From the NCBI RefSeq assembly GCF_902497855.1, contig NZ_CABVHU010000006.1:186001-250000 (forward strand): DNA of 64,000 nucleotides, given 5' to 3'. A model generated the notes under the pieces. The model had not been told where the DNA came from. It did not search any database and saw only the letters and a list, made by a program, of their open reading frames with translations. This document shows, one piece after another, positions 44,256-52,450 of the stretch (position 1 is its first letter; each line of letters begins with the position of its first letter). The translations under genes and the position numbers were made by a program. This stretch comes from Pseudomonas fluorescens (GTDB taxonomy: Bacteria > Pseudomonadota > Gammaproteobacteria > Pseudomonadales > Pseudomonadaceae).

Positions 44256-44465
44256 TTAACGTTGGTTGCGCAAATGGTCACCGACCTCGAACTTGACGAT
44301 CTCGGCAGTCCCTGAACCTTCGAAGTGTCGGGAAAGTTCTGCGAGGAACCACCCCATGGCCGAGCGCCCACCCTGCAGGCGAAAGACCACGGTGCAGAAC
44401 TCCTCGCAAGGCGGGTGGTGTGGTCGAATGGATGGTTGCACGATGATGGAAAGCTGATCCAACAT
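44256..44465 (-). CDS. Small protein between parA and parB
   Basis: 69 aa (MLDQLSIIVQPSIRPHHPPC..). Start taken at ATG 44465, which has AGGAG 6 bases upstream, rather than ATG 44483. It occupies the slot of the small gene named shi in the alpA-parA-shi-parB group at the ICEclc right end. Sequence similarity to Shi could not be judged. Confidence 0.65.
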   Translation of the reverse strand: MLDQLSIIVQPSIRPHHPPCEEFCTVVFRLQGGRSAMGWFLAELSRHFEGSGTAEIVKFEVGDHLRNQR

Positions 44466-44546
44466 CAAAAGACTCCTTGCCAAACGCTGTTGGCATCAAC
44501 ATCGAAAAAAATGACTTGGCGAGAAATGCCGGCTTGGTATTTCGTC

Positions 44547-45389
44547 TTATTGAACCTCCCCACATCCGCTCACCATAGAGATCGCCTCTCGCCATTCCGG
44601 AAACAACTCGATGGCCAGCGCTTGCATAGTTTCCAGCGCTGATGGCGAGCGTCGTTTATGTGACCGGCGCTCCTCAATTCGATGGGCGGGCAGACCGAGG
44701 GAGGCGGCGTTGAGATAAGCCACTCGGTCAGGGACTGCGGTCTCTAGAACCGAGATATTGGTAGCCTCGGCGAAGGTTTCGCGCAGGCTACGGATGATCA
44801 TCCGGGTGTCCACCCGAATGGAATTCACTTGGTTCAGGAGCAATCTCAAAGGTGGCGGTGTAATGCCCAGGTGGCGGAACGGTTCGAGCTCACTGAGCAG
44901 TTTCAAGGTGCCGCGGGGCAGTTCGCGAGCGGCGAGCATTTCGGGCGTGATGGGAGAGAGGGCGAGATCGGAAGCCAAGATGGCCATTTCCAGTAACACG
45001 CTGCGTGCGCCTTGGGTGTCGATCAAAAGCAGGTCGTAACTGGGGCGAAAGGCATCAAGCAGATTACGCAGACGCAGTCGTCCATCAGGGGCATGTAGCA
45101 ACAAGGTACTCAGTCGGCCTTGATCATCGTTGGAGACGATCAGGTCGAGCCCTGCGATCATACTTTTGGAAATAATTTGGGCAGGTGCTGTTAGGTTGAG
45201 TGCGATGAACTCGTAAGCACCTGCACCAGCCTTTTGGCTCAAGGCGTAATAGCTGGAGAGAGTGGGTTGGCTATCTAGATCTAATAACAGGACGCGCAGG
45301 CCGGCATCTGCCAATAGGCCACCGAGATTGGCAGCTATGGTGGTTTTTCCAACCCCCCCTTTTGTTGAAACCACCGATATCACTCGCAT
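44547..45389 (-). CDS. parA: ParA/Soj-type partition ATPase
   Basis: 280 aa. Deviant Walker A STKGGVGKTT at residues 8-17, LLLDLDSQPTLSSYYAL motif, and LLIDTQGARSVLLEMA Walker B. Soj is required for maintenance of the excised PAPI-1 circle, and this is its counterpart. ATG 45389 lies 4 bases after the alpA stop, so they are co-transcribed. Confidence 0.93.
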   Translation of the reverse strand: MRVISVVSTKGGVGKTTIAANLGGLLADAGLRVLLLDLDSQPTLSSYYALSQKAGAGAYEFIALNLTAPAQIISKSMIAGLDLIVSNDDQGRLSTLLLHAPDGRLRLRNLLDAFRPSYDLLLIDTQGARSVLLEMAILASDLALSPITPEMLAARELPRGTLKLLSELEPFRHLGITPPPLRLLLNQVNSIRVDTRMIIRSLRETFAEATNISVLETAVPDRVAYLNAASLGLPAHRIEERRSHKRRSPSALETMQALAIELFPEWREAISMVSGCGEVQ

Positions 45390-45393
45390 GGCA

Positions 45394-45624
45394 TCAGGCC
45401 TGCTGGCCCAGGCGTTCAACGATCCATCGTTCGATCTCCAGCGAGTCCCAGCCGACTGCGCGCAATCCAATGCGTTTAGCCTGAGGGAATTTACCTTCCT
45501 TCATCAGGTTGTAGATGTGAGCCCGTTTGAAGCCGGTTTTTCGTTCGACTTCTTCGCGCCGCATGATGTGGCGCTCGACTTGCGATTGACGTGTTTCATC
45601 GACGGGGGATGATTGGCTGCACAT
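45394..45624 (-). CDS. alpA: AlpA-family transcriptional regulator
   Basis: 76-aa MerR/AlpA-like winged HTH protein: RREEVERKTGFKRAHIYNLM and FPQAKRIGLRAVGWDSLEIE followed by WIVERLGQQA. AlpA proteins activate integrase or ICE genes. Start at ATG 45624 with AGGAG 8 bases upstream is preferred to GTG 45633. First gene of the alpA-parA-shi-like-parB-DUF2857-STY4528 run; tandem palindromes lie upstream. Confidence 0.9.
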   Translation of the reverse strand: MCSQSSPVDETRQSQVERHIMRREEVERKTGFKRAHIYNLMKEGKFPQAKRIGLRAVGWDSLEIERWIVERLGQQA

Positions 45625-45697
45625 GCTGGTCACTCCTGGCTTAGATCGGCGCGTGGTGGAATTGACCTGAATTCAATAGCAAAAAAGCAAAAACGTC

Positions 45698-45730
45698 ATT
45701 GCACTGCAATTGGCGGCATTGCATTGCAAT
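45698..45730. promoter_or_regulatory. Tandem palindromic operators upstream of alpA
   Basis: Two copies of ATTGCAnTGCAAT (45698-45710 and 45718-45730), each a perfect palindrome, with centres 20 bases apart, about two helical turns. They lie 70-105 bases before the alpA start and just after the stop of the 249-aa gene. Likely binding sites of the ICE switch regulator. Confidence 0.6.
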
Positions 45731-45738
45731 CTAGGGGG

Positions 45739-46488
45739 TCAAGTGGTTTTTTTCAGGGCGCGATTAGCCGCGGCGAATTTCGCGTCCAGCGTACGTTTGC
45801 TGAGACCGGGAGTGTCCGTAAAACGTGCGGTGACGGCATCGACGATCGCGGTTTGATTCTCTAGCAAGGACATGGGCTTGCCCGCCGGTGACGAATCTAA
45901 GATGGTGTAGATCAGAGCGCCAATGATCTGCAGGAGGGTTTGTTCGCTGCGCTCGCTGAGTTGACTTTGCGAACTCACTAACGCGCTGAGACTTTCCTGT
46001 TCGACTCCTAGCGCTTTGAGGTCGGCCGTAATTTCTTGAAGCTGGCGTTGTAGTGTATTGCGCTCTTGAACTAGGGCATCGCGCTCAATCTGGAGGTAGA
46101 GATAGGCCTCTGGACTGATTTTTCCATGTGTGTCATTGGTGGATTCAAATAGAAATCCCGGTCGCTGATCAGGGTAGTGATGTTGCATCCACAGGCGTAA
46201 GTCCGAATGGCGCACTGTTATTTGACCAGGCTCTAAGGGGCTGCCAATCGGTACCGAGACGCCAAGGTAGCCGTAAGGCAGTTCACCGTTGCGCATAGCA
46301 TCGTGAATTTTTTCGGTATTCGAGTAGAGGCAGGGCCATTGAGGAAATAATGTCCCAAGCCTCTCTGGGTAGTGCCAGGTAGCTTTTAATATTTCTGCCT
46401 CGTAGCGTATTAGGCCGCACCATCTCAAGGCTGCTTCGATCGGCCGATAGAAGGTTTTAGCCTGCGGATTGAAATTGTCGGCGCACAT
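45739..46488 (-). CDS. Hypothetical protein next to alpA
   Basis: 249 aa. N-terminal segment with YRPIEAALRWCGLIRYEAEIL, central VPIGSPLEPGQITVRHSDLRLW, a coiled coil (YLQIERDALVQERNTLQRQL) and a C-terminal helical domain ending GLSKRTLDAKFAAANRALKK. The last part resembles a small DNA-binding or oligomerisation module. GGAGGT precedes the ATG. Commonly found at this end of ICEs of the class; function unknown. Confidence 0.72.
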   Translation of the reverse strand: MCADNFNPQAKTFYRPIEAALRWCGLIRYEAEILKATWHYPERLGTLFPQWPCLYSNTEKIHDAMRNGELPYGYLGVSVPIGSPLEPGQITVRHSDLRLWMQHHYPDQRPGFLFESTNDTHGKISPEAYLYLQIERDALVQERNTLQRQLQEITADLKALGVEQESLSALVSSQSQLSERSEQTLLQIIGALIYTILDSSPAGKPMSLLENQTAIVDAVTARFTDTPGLSKRTLDAKFAAANRALKKTT

Positions 46489-46776
46489 GGCCGGATAGAC
46501 CTCCTTATCTGATTGAAAGACCTTCCGCAGAACATCCCCACACCGCCCACTTGGAGGGAAGCTGCTGGTAGTGATTGCTTCATTAGGATTTTAAATTCGG
46601 TTAGATCATTCCACTTGTCTACAACCTAAACGGCCTTCCCAATATTTTCATAGGCCCCATAGCAGTTTTCTGCGTTCACCAATCGGGTCTTGAAGGGCAG
46701 ATATTTAACCTGTCTATGCCGCGGCATCCACCGTCATTGACTCTCGATAATCTGGCCTGTTCCCTTGCCTGTAATT
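46489..46776. other. Junction between ICE backbone and catabolic region
   Basis: 288 bases with visibly lower GC than either flank. No tRNA 3' end, IS or clear att sequence seen. Somewhere here the ICE backbone gives way to the catabolic genes, which may be ICE cargo or flanking chromosome. Confidence 0.5.
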
Positions 46777-47538
46777 TCACCAAGACAGTGAGCCACCATC
46801 GACACGGATATCCGCCGCATTGACAAAGCTACTCTCGTCGGATGCGAGGAAGAGGGCGACATGAGCAACCTCTTCGGGTCGGCCGAAGCTTCCTCGCATA
46901 ATCCTGGCCTTCATACTAGTGGCCCATTTTTCGTCCTCGGCTTTTGTTTCGACAGCGGGTGTCGAAATCGTGCCGGGTGAAATAGAGTTAGCGCGAATGC
47001 CGTAATACCTCCCCTCCATCGCCAAATGCCGGGTTAGGGAAATAACGGCACCTTTCGCGGCGGAATGGGCAATGCCGGGCAGATCAGAATAAGTCGACCA
47101 ACCTGAAACAGACGCGACGTTGACGATGGTGCCGCCGCTATTCTGCAACGCCGGCCACGTAGCTTTGCTCATCAAGAATACGCTGTGCATCTCGCTGTCA
47201 ATTGTCTGATACCAATGACCTTCATCAGGATGGTCCATCCAGCCGTGAAATGGTCGTCCCGCATTGTTGAACAACACGTCAACTTGACCAAACTCCTTAA
47301 TCGCGAGTGCAACAACACGCTCGCAGTCAGACTTGGAAGTCAGGTCGCATGGTTCCACCGACACCATTTCGCCGCCAGTTTCTCGAACTTCTTCGGTTGT
47401 ACGAATTGAGTTTTCTGCATGAAGATCACAGCCGACAAGTCTAGCCCCTTCGCGTGCGAAGGCTAATGCCGAAGCCCGTCCAATCGATCCGCCGCTGCCA
47501 GTGATAATGCAGACTTTTCCTGCGAGACGGCTACTCAT
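46777..47538 (-). CDS. Short-chain dehydrogenase/reductase with His at the catalytic Tyr position
   Basis: 253 aa. Cofactor motif TGSGGSIGR at 13-21, NNAG near 93, catalytic Ser in VNVASVSGW and Lys in HSAAKGAV. The usual Tyr of YxxxK is His (GIAHSAAKG). C-terminus NAADIRVDGGSLSW is typical. Substrate unknown; probably NAD(H)-dependent alcohol or hydroxyacyl oxidation. TAATG overlap couples it to the small gene upstream. Confidence 0.85.
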   Translation of the reverse strand: MSSRLAGKVCIITGSGGSIGRASALAFAREGARLVGCDLHAENSIRTTEEVRETGGEMVSVEPCDLTSKSDCERVVALAIKEFGQVDVLFNNAGRPFHGWMDHPDEGHWYQTIDSEMHSVFLMSKATWPALQNSGGTIVNVASVSGWSTYSDLPGIAHSAAKGAVISLTRHLAMEGRYYGIRANSISPGTISTPAVETKAEDEKWATSMKARIMRGSFGRPEEVAHVALFLASDESSFVNAADIRVDGGSLSW

Positions 47539-47804
47539 TACAGGTACCTCCTGGACGCCGATAGTCGCTCGGCAATCGTACGGGCCCGATCCTTGACACC
47601 GTCGCTGACGAAAAGTGTTGTGTGAACCTTACACTTGAGCTCAGTTTGGTTCCCAGCACCATTGGCTAGCCTCGTTGGCGGCTTAGGTAATATTGCTTCC
47701 AGATCGAGTTTGGACTGTAGTAGACCGTCGTAAGCGCTCATTTTATATTTTCGCATCACCGCAAAATTTGGGCTCATCGTTGCACCGTCAAATTTGGTCT
47801 TCAT
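47538..47804 (-). CDS. Small hypothetical protein in the catabolic operon
   Basis: 88 aa without recognised domain. It shares the TAATG overlap with the downstream SDR, which argues that it is translated. No strong ribosome binding site before ATG 47804; ATG 47777 is an alternative. Could be the remnant of a larger protein. Confidence 0.45.
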   Translation of the reverse strand: MKTKFDGATMSPNFAVMRKYKMSAYDGLLQSKLDLEAILPKPPTRLANGAGNQTELKCKVHTTLFVSDGVKDRARTIAERLSASRRYL

Positions 47805-47834
47805 ATTCGTTAACGCCCATTCCTGGCGATATGA

Positions 47835-48611
47835 TCAAGCGATTCCTGCCCAACCACCGTCAACGGGAAGGAACGTCGACGTCGTATAAGCGCCAGCTCT
47901 TGAGCAAAGATAAATAAGTGATCCAACAATATCGTCTGCCTCACCCATGCGTCCGCATGGTATTCCTGAAGTGATTCTGTGAATTAGCTCTTCGGAGAAA
48001 CCTGCAGTCTGTTGCGAGGCAAATATGCCTGGCCCGATTGCGTTCACGTTGATGTGGTACGGAGCAAGCTTTTGGGCAAGCTGACGGCTGAGGTGGATCA
48101 GGCCCGCTTTGGATGCCGTGTATCCAAAGTGGTCGAACGGCGAAATTCGATAGCCATGGCCCGAGCTGATATTTATAACGCGTGCCGGGCTTTCCGGAGT
48201 TCCAGCTTGGCGCAGATTTGGCAGAAGAGCCTGGGTGAGAAAGAACGCGGCTTTGAGATTCAGATCCAAAGCGGTGTCCCACATAACTTCTGTGTAGGTA
48301 TCAATTGGGCTTTGCTCGAGTAGCCCGGCATTGTTGACCAGGATATCGAGAGAGATTTCGCCCAGTTCTGCTACCACCTCTCGGATACCGCCAACCGTTG
48401 AAATATCTCCTTGAATGGCGCGGATAGCGCCCCACTCTGAGAGCTCCTCAACCGTAGCTGCAGAAGTAGTTGCCGTGCGTGCGACGATCGTTACGTCGGC
48501 ACCTGCCTTGACCAAGCCCTCCGCCATCATTTTGCCGATACCGCTATTGCCACCGGTGACTACAGCACGCTTGCCTGAAACTGAAAAAAGGCTGCCAACT
48601 GAGTATTTCAT
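47835..48611 (-). CDS. Short-chain dehydrogenase/reductase, RhlG-like subgroup
   Basis: 258 aa. TGGNSGIG cofactor motif, NNAG, catalytic INISSGHG Ser and YTASK. Pattern SPARVINISSG and INVNAIGPGIF resemble RhlG/gluconate 5-dehydrogenase-like SDRs that are NADP-dependent. GGGAGA precedes ATG 48611; the frame upstream to 48665 is not used. Third-last gene of the minus-strand operon. Confidence 0.87.
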   Translation of the reverse strand: MKYSVGSLFSVSGKRAVVTGGNSGIGKMMAEGLVKAGADVTIVARTATTSAATVEELSEWGAIRAIQGDISTVGGIREVVAELGEISLDILVNNAGLLEQSPIDTYTEVMWDTALDLNLKAAFFLTQALLPNLRQAGTPESPARVINISSGHGYRISPFDHFGYTASKAGLIHLSRQLAQKLAPYHINVNAIGPGIFASQQTAGFSEELIHRITSGIPCGRMGEADDIVGSLIYLCSRAGAYTTSTFLPVDGGWAGIA

Positions 48612-48803
48612 CCATATCTCCCGAGTGCAGTGTTTATGCAGCTGCCCAGAATTCAGCCCACGCAAAGCCTCAGTAGCTGGTCCTGCAATGGCGTCGGCGA
48701 CCGAGACACCCTTATGGTGACTCTCGAATCTAGGGCATCTGCCGCGTCAGTTTTTATTCCTTCGAATCAGTTGATGACGGAAGTTGCTTAGATAGCTGCT
48801 GTT

Positions 48804-50066
48804 CTACAACGCGTGCGATCGTTTTGGCAGCGAGATCGTTAGAAATACGCCCGCCGCTACGAGGTAGAGGGCGATGCTGCCGACTAGGGCGAGGTTGTAA
48901 GCCCCTGTAGTATCGAAGACCAAGGCAAATACAAGTCCGCCGGCCGCCATTCCGATACTAATCACTAATCCCAGCAGCGTCGTGACGCGTGAGAAGTTGC
49001 GAAGCCCGAACAGTCGATTGGAAAAATACATGATGTAGTTGCCTTCGGTGCCCGTAGCGAGACCGGTAAGCCCTACTGCCAGTAGCGCGCTGAACGCCAC
49101 TGCCGTTTCAGCGTTTCCAACAGGCAGTATCCAAAGCATGGCGGTGCCACCTGCAGCGAGCGCAAGAATCACAGCAGTTACCAGCGGTGGATGCAGGCGG
49201 TCGTAAAGGGTGCCGGTAATCAGGCCACCGATACCAATTGCGATAGCAAATACAGATCCAAGCTGTGCAGCCTGGGCAATGTTCATGCCTCGGTCGGTAA
49301 GTAAAGGGATCAGATGATTGATCACGCCGCCAATCGGAATCGCGGCTATCAGCGACGCTGATGCTAGCTTCCAGAAATTCGGCTGTGCCAATAGGGCGAT
49401 GAAGCGGTCAGGCGCAGCGAGGCCTCCGGTGAAGGCTAGCTGATGGCGAGGTTCACGAACAAGTGCGAATAGAATCGGGAACGAGAATAGTATGGCAATG
49501 CCTGAGTAGACGAGAAAGCCGGTACGCCATCCGCTCTCGTTGACAATGCCGGAGATGATCGGAATAAGTAGCGCGAGTGCCACCGATGCACCCGCGAACA
49601 GGATTCCGAGCGCTGTGCCGAGCCGACGTTGAAACCAGTTGGCGACGCCACGGGCGAGGACTAGCGAGTTTATCGTGGATCCCGCTATCGCTAGCATGAA
49701 GATGAGTGCGGCAAACGCGAACGGTCCTGGCGGTAAAAAACCAAACAGCCTCAGCGTAATCGCCATCATTAAGGTCCCGCAGAGAGCTACTTTACGTGGG
49801 CCGAATCGATCTAACAATAGTCCGGTAAAGGGCAGCATAAATGCCGTGATAAGCCCGGCTAAAGGGGCGATCGACAGTTCGATGCGTGTCCAGCCGAGTT
49901 CGGCTTGCATAGGCTTGAGAAATACGCTGAGGGCGACGGAAACCACATTCCAGGAAGTGGCCATCGCAAGAAAGCTTGCCAGCAATGTCGTAGCCCCTGC
50001 TGACCATTCGTTGCGGGGGGCGACACTGACGTAGTCGGTATTCGTTGATTCACGCAATGTATTCAT
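48804..50066 (-). CDS. MFS transporter
   Basis: 420 aa with 12 predicted membrane helices. The motif GLLLDRFGPRKVALCG between helices 2 and 3 is the MFS signature. Related in layout to aromatic acid/monocarboxylate MFS carriers. Likely imports the substrate of the catabolic genes. AGAGGA before ATG 50066. Confidence 0.88.
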   Translation of the reverse strand: MNTLRESTNTDYVSVAPRNEWSAGATTLLASFLAMATSWNVVSVALSVFLKPMQAELGWTRIELSIAPLAGLITAFMLPFTGLLLDRFGPRKVALCGTLMMAITLRLFGFLPPGPFAFAALIFMLAIAGSTINSLVLARGVANWFQRRLGTALGILFAGASVALALLIPIISGIVNESGWRTGFLVYSGIAILFSFPILFALVREPRHQLAFTGGLAAPDRFIALLAQPNFWKLASASLIAAIPIGGVINHLIPLLTDRGMNIAQAAQLGSVFAIAIGIGGLITGTLYDRLHPPLVTAVILALAAGGTAMLWILPVGNAETAVAFSALLAVGLTGLATGTEGNYIMYFSNRLFGLRNFSRVTTLLGLVISIGMAAGGLVFALVFDTTGAYNLALVGSIALYLVAAGVFLTISLPKRSHAL

Positions 50067-50188
50067 AAATCCTCTTTTTATTATTAGTCGCGGAAATTGG
50101 GTAAGTCACAACGTTGTACGCTGGACGCGTGATGACTAAAGCCACTGTCTGTCCTTGGTCCTACTGTCTGCGATCAGAGCGTCCCTTT

Positions 50189-50965
50189 CTAATTTCTGGT
50201 CCAGCGGCCTTCACGTCTTGCTTTAACTGCTTCGACGCCTTCCTTGTAATCATCTGTCTTGAACAGCCGAATCTGCTCGGTAGTTTCGTGCAGTATTTGT
50301 TGAGCAATCGCATTTGCCAGGCCCGCTCTTAGCGTTTGTCGTGTTGCTTCAACTGCTAGCGGCGCGGCTGCTGCGATCTCTTCAGCGAGTTTGAATGCGG
50401 TCTGGTGAAGTTGTTCGAGGGGCACTACCTCATCTACCAGTCCCATGACCTGCGCTTCCTTTCCAGAAATGCGTCTACCTGTGTACAGCAGCAACGCTGT
50501 AGCTTGATGTCCGATGATACGAGGCAGCGTGTGCGTCAGCCCGAAGCCTGCGTGGATACCAATCTTGGTGAAGTTTCCTGTGAATTTTGCAGTCTCTGCC
50601 GCTATCCGGAAGTCCGCGACCATTGCCAGGCCAAGGCCGCCGCCCACGGTTGCGCCCTGAATTTCGGCGACGATCGGTTTTCGGGTTTGAAATAATTTCA
50701 AGCCAGCGCGGTAAATATCTGCTGGGTCAAATAGCGCGTTACCTTGACCTTCTTGGTCGGAAAAATCGGCTCCTGCACAAAATACTTTGCCCGTGGACCT
50801 GAGCAGTACCACCCGTGTCTCAGGCTGGTCATCAATGTTCTGTAGCGCACTAGCAATGGATTCAAGTAGTTGGGCATTGAAATAGTTAAAGGGCGGGTTT
50901 GAAAATGTGACGACGGCTACGTGTCCCCGTGTTTCGATTTCAACCTCAGGTGCATTGTTTGTCAT
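50189..50965 (-). CDS. Enoyl-CoA hydratase/isomerase family protein
   Basis: 258-aa crotonase-fold protein. Oxyanion-hole segments GKVFCAGADFSD and GATVGGGLGLAMVADFRIA are clear. The position of the second catalytic glutamate of true hydratases is FTKIGIHAGFG here, lacking it, so an isomerase, hydrolase or dehalogenase-like reaction is possible. AGAGGA lies before ATG 50965. Its presence suggests a CoA-ester intermediate in the pathway. Confidence 0.87.
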   Translation of the reverse strand: MTNNAPEVEIETRGHVAVVTFSNPPFNYFNAQLLESIASALQNIDDQPETRVVLLRSTGKVFCAGADFSDQEGQGNALFDPADIYRAGLKLFQTRKPIVAEIQGATVGGGLGLAMVADFRIAAETAKFTGNFTKIGIHAGFGLTHTLPRIIGHQATALLLYTGRRISGKEAQVMGLVDEVVPLEQLHQTAFKLAEEIAAAAPLAVEATRQTLRAGLANAIAQQILHETTEQIRLFKTDDYKEGVEAVKARREGRWTRN

Positions 50966-51039
50966 GTAGAGTCCTCTTGTGGGTTGGGGCGGCTGAGTGC
51001 GCGGCTCTGCACTCAGTTCAGCGTTGAAGGTCGAAAGGT

Positions 51040-51453
51040 TCATGAGATGCAGAGCCGTCGCTCTAGGAAGCGCCACCCTTGGTCAGTCCTGACGAGACGG
51101 TCTTGGTAGCGTCCGCGCGCGACCACTATTGAGTGCGCGTCTTGCGAGCGAATGCCTGACACCAAAAGCTCACATGTGGCCGTAGCGTTTTTATCGTCGC
51201 CCTCAATGATGATGTTTGAATTCCAGTGTTTTAGTTCGACGTTGGCGGATGCGCGTAACGAAGATTCGCGCTGTTCGAAGAACGCCAGAAGTTCCTCTTC
51301 GCCTCTCCAGGTTCTGACAGGATGGTAAAACACTCCATCCAGCGTGAACGTTGCACTCCAGGCGTGTGCTGCTCCCGTATCGATGGTGTGGTTGTAGTCT
51401 TCATACAGTTGAATAATGGCGACATGGTCGACTGGATCTATCACGCTGATCAT
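51040..51453 (-). CDS. SnoaL/NTF2-like protein
   Basis: 137 aa. Alpha-beta cone with IIQLYEDYNHTIDTG, AWSATFTLDGVFYHP and a C-terminal GRYQDRLVRTDQGWRFLERR, the pattern of SnoaL-like domains related to ring-hydroxylating dioxygenase beta subunits. GGAGG abuts the ATG at 51453, so translation may begin at GTG 51444 instead (9-base spacing). May be an isomerase or dehydratase; no partner oxygenase alpha subunit is visible. Confidence 0.75.
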   Translation of the reverse strand: MISVIDPVDHVAIIQLYEDYNHTIDTGAAHAWSATFTLDGVFYHPVRTWRGEEELLAFFEQRESSLRASANVELKHWNSNIIIEGDDKNATATCELLVSGIRSQDAHSIVVARGRYQDRLVRTDQGWRFLERRLCIS

Positions 51454-51490
51454 CCTCCAATTTTTACTATCCTTGGCTTACCGGTTCGGG

Positions 51491-52078
51491 TCACTGGGGT
51501 TCGCTCAGCAAAAGGTTTGAGTATTCAGACACGCTCATGACATCTGCTTGTTTTGGAAAAATAGTGTGCATCAGTGCGTCGTGCGCCACGGTGTCCGGAT
51601 CGGCGCAGGCATCGGATAAGACAATGATCCGGTAATCAAGGTCATTGGCCTCTCGAACACCTGTCAGTACGCAACCGCTGGTATGAATGCCGGCAAAAAC
51701 AACAGTGTCGATCCCCGCATTTCTCAATTGAGTGTCCAGGTCCGTGGTCAGGAACGGTCCCACCCGTGTTTTTCTCACCGCACAGTGAGTGGGTGCCGCA
51801 CCGATCTCGCTAACTACCTGGGTCGAGGCGGCATCGCTCATGACCTTATCGGCGATGCTCTGCATTCTTAGGCCCATCTTGCTGGAAGCCGGGAAGCTGC
51901 TGAGCTCCTCGGGCGTAAAGGCTACGCGGACCGTCGCCACATAACCTCCTTGCGCGCGAGTCACACGAATGGCCTCTCGTACGCGAGCAAGCAAAGGTGC
52001 AGGGTTTTCCAGAGTGCCGAGAATGGTTGGCTGGAAATCCATGGCAATGATTGCAGTGGTCTTGGGGTTGAGATGCAC
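51491..52078 (-). CDS. Isochorismatase-family cysteine hydrolase
   Basis: 195 aa. Catalytic triad Asp in TTAIIAMDFQP near residue 13, Lys in VRKTRVGPF and Cys in GIHTSGCVLTGV near residue 129. Such enzymes hydrolyse amides, carbamates or imides, so an N-containing intermediate may be cleaved. First gene of the minus operon; GGAGAA before ATG 52078. Confidence 0.86.
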   Translation of the reverse strand: MHLNPKTTAIIAMDFQPTILGTLENPAPLLARVREAIRVTRAQGGYVATVRVAFTPEELSSFPASSKMGLRMQSIADKVMSDAASTQVVSEIGAAPTHCAVRKTRVGPFLTTDLDTQLRNAGIDTVVFAGIHTSGCVLTGVREANDLDYRIIVLSDACADPDTVAHDALMHTIFPKQADVMSVSEYSNLLLSEPQ

Positions 52079-52450
52079 GTTGTTCTCCTTCCAGTGCTCG
52101 CGGAGGACCTTTCAAGGTGCTGCCCTCCACGTAGCTGTCTGTGGTCTCGGTGCCCTTTTTAAGGGCCTATGGCAAAATCCGGAAAATAAAATTACGCATT
52201 GCGTAATTAAATTATCGTGTAAGTAAATAATGATATGGTGATCATGTCTCGGCGTCAACGATCGTTACCTTCTGCTTAGATCAGAGTGTCGAGACAGCGC
52301 TGCTGAGTGTGCTTGACACGCAGGTCTTGTTAAATTACGTTCTAAATAACCTAATTATGCAATGAGTAATTTTTTGCTGGGTTATCGCTGGCGGCGAGCC
52401 ATCTGCCGGGGCGGTGAGCCTGGAAATGGGAATATTGCTTGGAGGTGGGA
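52079..52450. promoter_or_regulatory. Divergent control region of the catabolic operons
   Basis: 372 AT-rich bases between ATG 52078 and ATG 52451. Contains palindrome 52191-52207 (ATTACGCATTGCGTAAT, 8-base arms, one central base), a related imperfect copy at 52354-52370 (ATTATGCAATGAGTAAT) and the hairpin GCCCTT/AAGGGC at 52152-52166. No regulator gene is present within the window. Confidence 0.65.

Noticed and set aside
45698..45730. Possible CRISPR-like repeat
   Set aside because: Only two short palindromic units with a 7-base spacer; operator-like, and no cas genes or array elsewhere in the window.
46489..46776. Search for tRNA or att remnant
   Set aside because: No cloverleaf or tRNA 3' end could be recognised, so no attachment site is claimed.
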